Assembly: GCA_963691655.1 (NCBI GenBank)
Contig: OY829328.1
Location: 15,516,704 to 15,580,703 of the forward strand
Direction: 5' to 3'
DNA: 64,000 nucleotides
From: Toxonevra muliebris
Taxonomy: Eukaryota; Arthropoda; Insecta; Diptera; Pallopteridae
The notes beneath the pieces were generated by a model, which had not been told where the DNA came from, did no database searches, and was given only the letters and a program-made list of their open reading frames with translations. Made by a program: the position numbers and the translations under genes. This document shows positions 25,340 to 35,550 of this stretch, in pieces. Every line of letters begins with the position of its first letter. Position 1 is the first letter of the stretch.

Positions 25340-25847
25340 TAACGCTAGTATCTCTTCTGTTTTTCGCTGTAGTATACAGTTTTTTCAACTCCAAAACCGC
25401 GTACCGCCTTTTTTACCAAAATACCGCGTTTGTACTAAGAAAAAAAATATAAAATTTTTGAACGCTAGGAAAATCAAATTTATCGATCGCAATGCAAAAC
25501 TCATTGCGAGTATACTTTTAAAAGAAGTGGAAACATTGAAGGCGATTCTTATCGTCAAATATAACTTGAAATATGCATGCGTTGATTTCTATAAATACCT
25601 CATAGCAAAGCCGGAATCGCTTCGTCAAATTTCTTCCAAGCATAAATTCTATACAACTACAGAAGGAGATATGAAAATGGAGAACGAAGATGATTTAGAT
25701 AATGGATAAATTGCGTTCCTTCTTAATTTTCATTGAAAAAAATTCATACCGCGAAATATACAGTTTTTTTTCAAATCGATTTACAGTTTTTTAAAAAATT
25801 TTGGTAGAAATATACAGTTTTTGGTCCAAAAAAAGATACGAGCGTTA
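25340..25847. mobile_element. 508-bp hAT-like element, copy 1
   Basis: The left end TAACGCTAGTATCT and right end AGATACGAGCGTTA are inverted repeats. Both sides are flanked by the same 8 bp, TGTATACA (25332-25339 and 25848-25855), the target size of hAT elements. Sub-terminal AATACCGCG and tacagttttt words repeat in both halves. The interior keeps an open stretch (25458-25709) ending in an acidic tail ENEDDLDNG. The corresponding frame in the 49.1-kb copy is broken, so it may be the end of a decayed transposase. Confidence 0.8.
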
Positions 25848-25855
25848 TGTATACA

Positions 25856-26865
25856 TTTTATGCATGAAATTAATTGGACCAACAAGCGAAAAAAATCAGG
25901 CAGATCAAAAAAAAACTATTCTAAACTTTCTAAAAAAAATCACATTACCTTCACAGTATCTTCTTTAAACGCCAAACTTATTCAAATATGTATTAAAAAA
26001 ATATTACCATTGCATACTAAAGATAGAGAAAATCACTAGATTTGTGGTATGAATTTTATTCCACCAAACCAGAAAGAGTTAAAAAAAAATTGATTTATTT
26101 TTGAAACTAATGGATTTATTTCTCAATGCTTGTGTTCAATTAAGTTCGCATTAGACACAGTTCAACTTTGAGTGCTACAAAACGAACACACAAATCTCCA
26201 AGAGAAAAGTTCCTAATCCAATAATATCACGTACATACAATAGTTTTTAGTTTTCATAATTGCATATGAATATTGCAATATTAGTTACTCATACGCTACG
26301 ATGACCACATGCAATAAAGTAAAACTATTTAGGAAATTTTGTGCATTATAATAATTGCTATCATGAAAAAATTACTTTTACTTTGAAATTTAAATATTGA
26401 AATTGAGATACAACCATATGAAACGATAAAAACAAATACAAAAGTTGCATTCAAATCTGATAACAATGAGTGATGAAAAAATTTTCCATTTCCATTTTGC
26501 TGCAAGTACAACGAGTGTGCAGAAATATGTTAGTATTTTTTATTTGTTCTAACCCATATTTTATGGGAAACAAGAAAGAACGAGTAAAAAATTTGTTCTG
26601 AAATACCTAAATTTCTTTCTGTTTCTTTTGAGTTTTAAATATTTTATATGCATTAAAAACAAAAACAAGAAAACTTTAAACTAGAAAATACACATGAATT
26701 AGAAATACACCTAATTCATTAAATATAAGATTTATATTTATTTATTTATTTATTTCTATAATAATATAATAATAACATTTTAGTTAAGAATATCTACGTA
26801 GATGCACACACGCACACACACATGTACATGAACGTGTAGCTGCACAAACACGATGAAATCAAATA
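25856..26865. other. Intergenic, no gene seen
   Basis: AT-rich spacer with a (TTTA)n tract near 26735 and a CA-rich stretch near 26805. No gene is seen. Confidence 0.5.
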
Positions 26866-27645
26866 CAGTAGAATCGCGATAATTCGTACCCCGTTAATTC
26901 GAAAATCTCAGTAATTCGTAACAAACTGTTGATCCCTTGAAAAAATCGCTTTAATTCGTAAAAATTCCATACATTTTGGTCCCCTCGCTAATTCGTATTT
27001 TTTTTTCAATACAAGGTCCGTTTAACCTCTTATAAATTTAACTATCTTATAATTCGTAATGCAAATCAAAATTACTATGTATGGCACTATGATTCGAAAA
27101 AAATCAAACATAGTAGATAGCTACGTTCACTTTTTTTGATGGAATTTTTTGTGTTTTTTGTGGTTGACATGCTACGCAAGAAAAGCCTTAAACAACTAAA
27201 AATTACAGGCTTTTTAGAACACAGTTTTTAATGGGGCCCAATATGTGTGCATACGTGCACAGTTAAATGAATATTTGTTTTTGCTTATTTCTTTCTATTG
27301 AACAAATTGAAAACAAAACATCAATTCGTATTTTTCTTATTTTAACTTCGTTAACCCTGGGATTGTATGTCCCAATAATGTTCGAAAACTCAAGTAAAAT
27401 GGAAGATATGGCTTCCTTTGCTATAAAGAAAGGTTATAGTAGACATAAGTAAGGATTAAGAGTCCTGGACATATTTTTTTAAATTTATTTTAATATTTGC
27501 ATAAAGTATTGAAGAAATTCCACCAGATTTTGAGAAAAAACTCCGAGATGAAAAGGTTAAATAAAAATCACGTTAAATCGAAAACCTCTGTAATTCGTAA
27601 AAAATTGCTGGTCCCTTGCTATTACGAATTATCGGGATTCTACTG
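26866..27645. mobile_element. 780-bp Tigger/pogo-like element
   Basis: The left end CAGTAGAATCGCGATAATTC and the right end (reverse complement CAGTAGAATCCCGATAATTC) differ at one base. They are flanked by TA on both sides (26864-26865 and 27646-27647). The word TAATTCG repeats many times near both ends, as in pogo/Tigger elements. No transposase is left; the internal frame 27267-27452 shows no motif I know. Non-autonomous. Confidence 0.8.
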
Positions 27646-27647
27646 TA

Positions 27648-28629
27648 ATTGCATATGATAATTTTGAAATAAATTATAGAAAAAAGATTTGGATTATTAC
27701 ACAATTATGTATAATTGCAAAAGTTTCCAATTACTTTTGTATTCAAACATAAAATTATTTTGTAATTTTCATATTTTCCAGAAACTATAAGAGTTTTATT
27801 AGCTTATGTAAATAGTAGTTGGCCATAAGCACAAATAAAACATTAATTCGTGTAATCAAATGAATGGTGAAATCCGAATATTTTACAACTAAAAAAGCTT
27901 ATGTATGTCATAAGGAAGCAATTTGCTTTAATAATACGAGTATTTTTTCAAATTTTATTTTAAGCATTTATTTTAAAAAAGAACAAGCACACATTGGTAT
28001 AATAAGCGAAGATTCTATAGCGCAAGTGGCAAAAATTATGCCACGAAGTTTATATGAAAAAACTCATTACCTTTGATCAAATACATATGTATAAGTGTAA
28101 GGTGCACATACACTCATATACTGTACGCTTGGTAATAATTAATATCCTTCCGTACCATACCGTCTCCTTAAGATGCTTTCTCAAGAAGCTTCCTCAAAAG
28201 TAACTTAAGAAAAAAACGTGTCCAAGTAGTCACAAGTTAAAAATGTAACAATTTCTTCGTTTTTTTTTCTTTCATTTGTTTTTTAATGAGCAGCGGAAAA
28301 GTTATACAAAAGTGTGCATCGTCGCGTGCAGTGTGTCAACAATAATCAGGAAATGTGCATCATTCAAATTGTAGTTGAAAATTTAATAATTTCGAAATTC
28401 CGAATTGAAAGATTACAGTGGCTTTAGAGTGGATTCATTTTTGAGGCATTTTAAAGTGCTGAAAAGTTTTCAAGATATCAAATTATTTTTGAAGTGAAAC
28501 TTCTTTTCTCTTGTTCTAGAGTAAAACCAACCGGATGTCGCACACAAAAAGAGTTCGCTACAATTGTCATCGACATTACCGGTACAGAGTTGCAATTTTT
28601 GTTCTAGCATTAATCCCAAAAAAAATTGG
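27648..28629. other. Intergenic, no gene seen
   Basis: Short frames only. The frame 27864-28076 shows no recognisable domain. Confidence 0.4.
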
Positions 28630-28824
28630 TTGTGTATTAACGAACACAAGGCAGAAGTGAAACTTCTTGTGAACTAAACGAAACACAAGCAAATGAAATT
28701 AAAAAATACAAGCCAATGAAGAAAAAAATTTAGCGATTGAAAAATTTCATTTGCTTGTTATTTGCTTGTGTTTTGTTTAGTTCACAAGCAGTTTCACTTC
28801 TGCCTTGTGTTCGTTAATACACAA
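28630..28824. repeat. Long fold-back (arms 71 and 81 bp)
   Basis: The left arm 28630-28700 and the reverse complement of the right arm 28744-28824 match at nearly every base. There are two substitutions and one 10-bp addition in the right arm, where TTTGCTTGT is duplicated. The loop is 43 bases. The RNA would form a stem of about 70 bp. No target duplication was identified. Confidence 0.85.
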
Positions 28825-30550
28825 TTTAGTTTTTCGATTTCAGTGTTACGTAAACCATGTGGATAGTTCCAGCATAAAATCCACTGAAGAACAGCAAATT
28901 TGTATTGGTGATTTTTCGTATATAGACAAGAAAGCGGAGAAGGATACAGACAGGGATACATTTCTGAATTTCAATGGAGTTTATTAATTCTATGTACCTC
29001 CCAAGAAAGCAAATAAAAAGGAATTTGGAGAAATATAAATTAAAAATAATGTGTGGAGCAACATTTTTCAACAACATGAAATGTCGCCCACCTTGTGTTT
29101 TTGGGTGTTGGCACCATTGGGACGAGAATTTTATTAATTTCTGCTAATATAAGTATGTATCAACAAAGGAATATCAATAAAGGAAAAGCAAATCTTTTAT
29201 TTAATATGAGGTATTGAAATTTTGTTTTTAACTTGTATTCTCAAACTTTAAGGGACCACGGTGTGTGAACCGTCACATTCTAAAATTATAAAATTATTCC
29301 TAAAACAAGCATTTGAACTGAACCACTGAATTAAAGCATAAAGCTTTTTCTTTGCATTAAAGAGCACGTTTGACAATCTGGTCTAAAACAATTTCAACCA
29401 AAGCTTATTAAAGTTGCCCGCACGGAAAACCTAATTTCGATTTAACCTCTATAGTATACTAAAAAAAAAAAAAAATAAATGTTTAGCTATTAAAAACAAA
29501 ACCGTAATGAAAATTTAACCTTAATTATTTTGTTAATTTAATAATACAGTCCGACAATATTTATTTATTTATATATTTTTGCAACAGAGTAATTGTATTT
29601 GTAATACTATGAACGGATGTTATGCTAAACATTTTTGCAGCAGAAAATTGTCCAGCAGTCCAGCGATTCATAATTTGTTTTCACCTGAATATCAAGGTTT
29701 AGAAAGCCTTGCCATTTGAATTAGTTGACAAATATTTAGTGCTGCAGGCTTAATTCTTGAAACAATGATGTTTCTTATGATTATTTCAACAGTTTTTGTT
29801 CTAACGTGAAGCTCCACGCCTTTTCCTTACCCAAATTTTTGGGATTTTTTTTTCAGTTTTATGAAACAAATTTTTCAACCTTCTATAGTGAATAAAGTGT
29901 GGAGATTTTTTTTTGAAATTTACTCAAAATTTTAAAAGAGAGGGTAAGCAGAGGATGTAGAATGTCGATGTGAAAATAAAATATATTTATCTCTTTATCA
30001 GGAGCAATTTTGTCTCAAGCATGAAATCTCTAGCTTTTGAAATGTATCTACTTACCCAATGAGTAAGGTGACATGGCTTTTCTTATCTTAAAATGAATGC
30101 TCAGCACAATATCAGTTCAGTATTATACTAAGGTTACTCTGTTGCAAGTACAAATTTTTCATTTGTTGGACTGTGTTATTAATCAGAAAGTGAAAAATAT
30201 GTAGGTATGTATGTGAAAGTCGTGGATGAATGAGTAGAAATAAATTATTCACATGCTAATTCATAATTGTAGCAACACATATATTTGAAATACGAACTCG
30301 GACATTTTCAATTAATTTTTTTAACTCAAAAAAAAAAAAAAACAAAAAAAAAAATCTCAAAAACATGCAATTCAATTTACAGTTGCATGAAACACGAATA
30401 TGTGCAATATGCATTTATATCTACGTACATACAGACCTACATATTTATTTATATACACTGGCGAATCAAGAATTTCGGAAAGGGCATTTTTTATATTTAA
30501 ATTTCTTCGAAAAGTAAAAAAACTTTTAATTTAATAGCAACGATCATTAA
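28825..30550. other. Intergenic with one possible exon
   Basis: After a tttcag at 28839-28844, a frame of 47 codons runs to a TAA at 28985-28987. It looks mildly coding (CYVNHVDSSS, then an acidic/lysine tail), but I could not connect it to an upstream exon in phase. The rest is AT-rich, with A runs at 29462 and 30330. Confidence 0.35.
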
Positions 30551-30560
30551 GGCTGAGATA

Positions 30561-30967
30561 ATAGACGACCTTGATAGTCTAGTGGATAGTGCACTAGACT
30601 TTCATCCAGAAGGTTGCAGGTTCGATTCCCGTCTTGGTCTGATTGTTAATTCTTATAAACTTCTTATATTCACTATCGATATGAAGTGGATGAGAATTGT
30701 AAGAATGTATACAAGTACACACCCTGGTTGGTAATGGCAAAACCACCGAGCGTTAAACTGTAGGTCCTACCATCGCCACTGTGGTCTAGTGGCAGAGTGC
30801 CAGACTATTGTCTCTGGAGACCCGAGTTCGATTCTCGGCTTACGTTACGTCTTATCTATCTTTCTTTCTCTCTTGCTTTCTTTCTTTCTTGGGGCTTTGG
30901 TACAACAGATCTTATAGATCGCAGTGCCTGACTTTCGACTTGTCCTTCCTTCAAATAATAATAATAC
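30561..30967 (+). mobile_element. Two-module tRNA-derived SINE, 407 bp
   Basis: The element is flanked by the 10-bp target duplication GGCTGAGATA (30551-30560 and 30968-30977). Module 1 (30567-30641) resembles tRNA-Glu, with TAGTCTAGTGG as A box, an anticodon arm with TTC, and GGTTCGATTCCC as B box. Module 2 (30776-30845) again has TGGTCTAGTGG and AGTTCGATTCTC. Between them lies CTGGTTGGTAATGGCAA, a core also seen in other copies. A CT-rich stretch follows, then a 3' end with AGATCTTATAGATCGCAGTGC and an (AAT)n tail. Mobilised by a LINE, since it has no coding capacity. A paralogous target without the insertion lies at 31470. Confidence 0.85.
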
Positions 30968-30977
30968 GGCTGAGATA

Positions 30978-31560
30978 TTTACTGGAGCGTAGAGATTTAT
31001 TTTCAAAATCACCCTTTGAATCCACTAGTGTTCTCGACCACATGCCAATACTATTTTTTCTTGTGAAAACTGGGAAAGTTCTCATTGTCATCTTCAGTGA
31101 GTTTAGTATAGAGATGAATCTAAAAAATGTATGGAATAGGTGCTAGCAGTTAATTATAATCAATTAATCTTAGATTTAATTTTTTAGATTTTTTTTTTTT
31201 TTTCTCTACTACGTACAAGAACTGTCAACCCCCACTTTACAGTTACATTTCATTAGATACCAGTAAGCAGGAAATTAAATCGCCTATAAGTCAATAAAAT
31301 CAGTTAGCTACCCCACTTTGATCCTATACCTTTTAGTGGTTGTAGCAGATTTTAATTTAATTTAATTAAAATATAAAATTCGAAAAGTCTATGTCTAAAC
31401 ATCCTTTTCCTATATCTTATTATATCTACACATCTTTGGATCCTTTTAATTCATTATCAGTAAACATAATGGCTGAGCTATTTATTGGGAGGGAATCGCT
31501 TTATTTTCAAACCCCCTCGACCCTTTGGATCCGCTAGTGCTATTATAGTAGATATGTATG
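30978..31560. repeat. Tandem fragments of a hAT-like end
   Basis: Two similar blocks (about 30978-31030 and 31470-31545) share GGCTGAG.TATTTA.TGG, a TTTATTTTCAAA word and a terminal CCCTTTG.ATCC.CTAGTG. The reverse complement of that terminal word resembles CACTGGCGAATCAAG at 30456, so these look like right ends of a non-autonomous element. Related ends occur near 39250 and 43000. Target duplications were not found. Confidence 0.45.
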
Positions 31561-32320
31561 TGTATGTACTAAATTTATTTCTGTACAGTAAATGTCGCAA
31601 TGCAATAAATAAAATATAACTGCAAAATATGCATGCACGCAATCTTACTCTCTACTTTAAAATACATAAAATAAACAATTTAAAGAAAATATTATCTTAG
31701 CATGCTTTCAGAACATTGAGAAGCAATTATTATTTAGTTTTTGTTTTCAAAGTAGTTTTTAAGCAAGTATGCTTTTTACACGCTGCACTTTGGTTTCATG
31801 ATAGCATTTGTTACAAATATGAAACGAAATATTAGGGGAGACGAGACCAAAGTTGGTCGTGCGGGTTTGTCGGTGATTACTACTACTACTATTATGGCAC
31901 AACAGCCCCTGGAGGGCCAAGACCGAGCCTTTCGCATTTTTTGCCGGTGATTAGTTATTTTATATTGTGAATATGTGGTCAGAGGTTGAGGCCACTATTG
32001 TAAATAGGCATTAACCTTTTCCATGGCAAAAATATAAATTTTCTTTCTAAAATTTGATATTCTTACTTTAGTTCAAATCCTGAATAAATGTTTAAAACAA
32101 TCAAAAAACCAGATGACTTTTATTGTGACAGATATCGAAAAATTTGAGCTATAAACAGTGAATCATGTAATGCCGAATATTCGACAAAAACTCGGAGAAC
32201 GTTCATATTTTGCATTTACCAACATTGTACACACGTTTCATTAATGCAAAATTGCATCAAATTTATAATTGTTTTTTAAGGTGCCACGAAAAATTGTTGC
32301 TCTAAATTTCTTTTTTCGTT
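31561..32320. other. Intergenic with a retroposon tail
   Basis: At 31877-31935, read on the minus strand, CTCCAGGGGCTGTTGTGCC runs into (TAG)n/(TAA)n, a typical LINE or SINE 3' end without its body. Nothing else is recognised. Confidence 0.4.
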
Positions 32321-33233
32321 CTAAGTTCTCGCTGTTTTTTTTTATAAAAAATGCAACTTTATTGTCAATAAATGGTTACAAATGAATCATTCGAAGTATT
32401 GTAAATCGCTAGCTACCACTTTTCCCATCTTTCTGGCAGAACTCGAATACCTGCACTGAAGAAGTGTTCGTCTTTTGAGGCTATCCATGAATCAAGCCAT
32501 TTTGTGATGTCTTCATGTGAGTGTAACTGCTGACCAGCCAAACCATGTGCCATCGAACGAAACAAGTAATAATTGGACGGAGCAATATCTGGGGAATACG
32601 GCAAGTGGGATAGGACTTGCCATTTGAGTGTTTCCAAGTAGGTTTTAACGGCTTTGGCAACGTGAGGCCGAGCGTTGTCATGCAGCAGAATAACCTTATC
32701 GTGCCTCTGCTCGTATTGTGGCCGTTTTTCGCGCAATTTTCGGCTAAATCGCATCAGTTGAGTTCGATACCGTTCCCCAGTGATGGTTTCGTTCGATTTC
32801 AGCAGTTCGTAATAAATAACACCGACCTGGTCCCACCAAATATACAACATAACCTTCGAAGCGTGAAAATTTGGCCGAGAAGACGACGTAGAAGCATGAC
32901 CGGACAGTCCCCAAGATTTTCTTCTCTTTGGATTACTGTAATGAATCCATTTTTCATCACCCGTAACAATGCGATGAAAAAATCTTTTCTTTTTTGCCGC
33001 TGTTTTCTTCGATTGATAGAAGACAATCAACACTTCCCGCAAATGACGATTATTTGGCACAAAATCAGACATTTTTACACCACCATTTTTACACAACCAA
33101 AAACGAAAACTCTAATGTGACAAAGCGGTTTGTTAACTATATGTTTAACCTCTGTTCATGACGTTTTGGATATGTCAAAAACGACCAGCTGTTACTGCAA
33201 GAGCCATCTATCGACAAACAGCGAGAACTTAGT
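32321..33233 (-). mobile_element. Deleted mariner element
   Basis: Inverted repeats CTAAGTTCTCGCTGTTT lie at 32321-32337 and, reversed, at 33217-33233. The right end continues to GCGCACCCAA followed by TA, the expected mariner target, so it probably ends at 33243. The outer left end is altered. At about 0.92 kb it is shorter than the usual 1.3 kb because of an internal deletion in the transposase gene. Confidence 0.8.
32413..33072 (-). pseudogene. Mariner transposase, internally deleted
   Basis: An uninterrupted 219-codon frame starts at ATG 33072. Residues 1-26 (MSDFVPNNRHLREVL through KKTAA) match the start of mariner transposases. The sequence then jumps directly to KKKRFFHRIVTGDEKW, the start of the catalytic domain, losing roughly the 110 residues of helix-turn-helix DNA-binding domain without breaking the frame. 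The first two catalytic Asp are present (TGDEKW, LHDNARPH), but the third, 34 residues further, is Asn (APSNYYLF). A one-base loss then replaces the last residues, so the frame stops at WEKW. The protein should neither bind the ends nor cut. Confidence 0.9.
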
Positions 33234-33507
33234 TGCGCACCCAATATAAATTTACTTCAGAGTTAAATTTAGCTGGGTAATTTTTTTTATAGAACGGTAG
33301 TTTCTTTCAATATCTCTATTAAGTGAAAATATTTGGAATCAAATCTGTAATTCTGGGTTATGATTTCAAATATTAGTAGCTTATATAGGATATTAAAAGA
33401 TTAAGAACTATCACTAAGATCACTGATGAGGAATTGTGGCGAATTCCGAAATAGCTGTCTGATTTGCCCGTCTCTTGCCCGTCATTGTTGTTGTGATGAC
33501 TACATTT

Positions 33508-35550
33508 CGTCACCCCGCAATTATACTGACGTACATCACAAATCGGGGAAAAATGAATTAAGATAACTTTTCAAACTCTATCGATCTGTGTAATAGCCAC
33601 TTGCATATCTCTTATAGATTAGGAGATATTCAGTGTCGTTTTTACCGTATACGCCACAAAATATATTAAAAATATTCTTATAGTACCGTAAACGCCAAAT
33701 TTGTGGATATACGGCAAAATTTATTGTAAAAATACGGAAAAAAAGTTCGACATTATTTCGACGTACGTGTAGAAAAAGCATAATACTGTTTTTTTAATCA
33801 AACTTTATTCTGAAAAATTAAATAAGTTAGACTTTCGGGTAACTCAATTTAGTAAAATAAAGTTATTAAGAATGATCAAGAGAACCTTTTTGTTATAAAC
33901 TTTAAGACTTCTGCAGCTCAAATAAGATGCAAAACTTTCCCTCTACTATCATTCCCCCTCTATTTATAGGAACCGTGCAATTGAAATTCGCTGACAAAAT
34001 GACTAAGTAATTTAGGTTTTTGTATTAACTCAAATCTGTCTTCTATCGACCATGTCAATAATGTTAGTAGAGTATTCTTAACACTTCGCAGTTTGAGAGT
34101 ATCTGCTGCATTTGGATATCCAGTATATACCATATCCACTTAGTACTCTGAGCTCGTATACAGTAAAGTTGACTGTCATTCGCTCCACAAGCTCTAAGCT
34201 GCTTTCAATAATGTAACGCGCTGCGTTTATGGCCTGAGAAGATTTGATCACATAACTTCATGTAGAAACCGAATTCTTGGCTGCAGTATTTCTGATTATC
34301 TGAAAGCTAGAAACTGTATATTCCAGTTCAAACTAATTCTAACTAAGACTTTTCGGTATTTGTATGATAAGCTGATCTACTCTCAGTTTTCAAGGTGCCT
34401 AAATTTTATTGTACCAAAGTTCAAATACCTTAATTAGTCTAGAATATATTTCGTTAACACCATTAGACTTGGACATTGGAATGCACTTACTTTACAAATT
34501 AAAAGAAACATAAATATGTAAATTCTATACCTAAATTCTTTAGAAATGGAAATTTTTAAATTGTTTCAAAAATTGTGTCCTTAGATTCCTACTGTTAATA
34601 AGTCAGTTGTTTTATTTGGCCTTAACCCTCTAGTAGACCAATTTTTTCAGCATTAAAAAATATTTAATGTATAAAACTCGGAAATTAAGTCGAAAATCGA
34701 ATTGGAGTCATTATTTTTGTTTGAGGTGAGAAACTAGGTGGTGGAAAAGTAAAAAATTATTATGTATTCAAATTGCATAAATATAAAATATAATCAATTT
34801 CCTACTCCAACTAACAACTATAAATATTTTTTATTGAAAATTAAAATTATCGCCAATAATTTTAATATCACCCAAAATAATTTTTTTTCGTAAATTACTC
34901 GAAATCTGAACTTCAACTGGCGATAAAATCAAAACGAAATAACGCACAGTGTGCTGAACGTGTGGCTCCGGTATTCATCTATCGAATGAGCGCCATTAAT
35001 ACAAACAAAGAATGTTTAAACGGCTTCTAAATTGTATCAAGCTGTTGCCCGTCTGGAGACTGTCCTGCCAACTAGAGGGTTAATCTGTTTTATATACCTA
35101 TGCATCAATATATCTGCTGGGAGCTCGATACAACTAAAAAATTTGGGAGGGGCTCTCCTACTACCATCTTAAATATTGAACATCGGAGCGAAATGACTTG
35201 TTTCTATAAGAATAATAAGTATGAAAACATACAAATTTCAACACTACACATGCATTTTTAATATTATTATTTTGCCGTATGTGAACATCATTTTCACGTA
35301 CGTGTATGTGATACCAAAAAATTTCACTAAAAAGGCGTATACGGCAAATTGGTTTTGTATAAAAGTTCTTTGATTTCGAGATTTTTATTCTAAACCAGGT
35401 ATAAGTATACCCAATAAATAAACCAATCAGTGGAAAAAATACCAGTGTGAGTTTTTCAGACCATTTTGTTTTTATCTCGCTTCAAACTTAAAAGTCGATT
35501 TCCCAAAACTCGATTTTCTGGATGTACGGCAGTATAATTGCGGGGTGACG
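33508..35550. mobile_element. 2.04-kb element with 30-bp inverted repeats
   Basis: CGTCACCCCGCAATTATACT and its continuation (33508-33537) reappear reversed at 35521-35550 with one difference. Both sides are flanked by ATTT. Sub-terminal words such as TATACGGCAAA and CGTACGTG recur inside both ends. No transposase frame is visible. It carries a smaller element at 34626-35079. Superfamily unknown; the 4-bp flank may be chance. Confidence 0.7.
34626..35079. mobile_element. 454-bp piggyBac-like MITE, nested
   Basis: TTAA (34622-34625) is followed by CCCTCTAGTAGACC. The other end is GGCAGG-type sequence, reading CCAACTAGAGGG and then TTAA (35080-35083). TTAA targets and CCCT-type ends are the hallmark of piggyBac. 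The interior is non-coding. It sits inside the 33508-35550 element and is therefore the younger insertion. Confidence 0.8.

Noticed and set aside
28845..28987. Terminal exon of a host gene
   Set aside because: An acceptor and a short frame exist, but no upstream exon joins in phase and no family is recognisable.
30567..30845. Functional tRNA genes
   Set aside because: Both modules have imperfect stems and lie inside a 407-bp unit with a target duplication and LINE-like tail, so they are parts of a SINE.
32617..33120. 167-codon + strand frame
   Set aside because: Antisense shadow of the mariner transposase.
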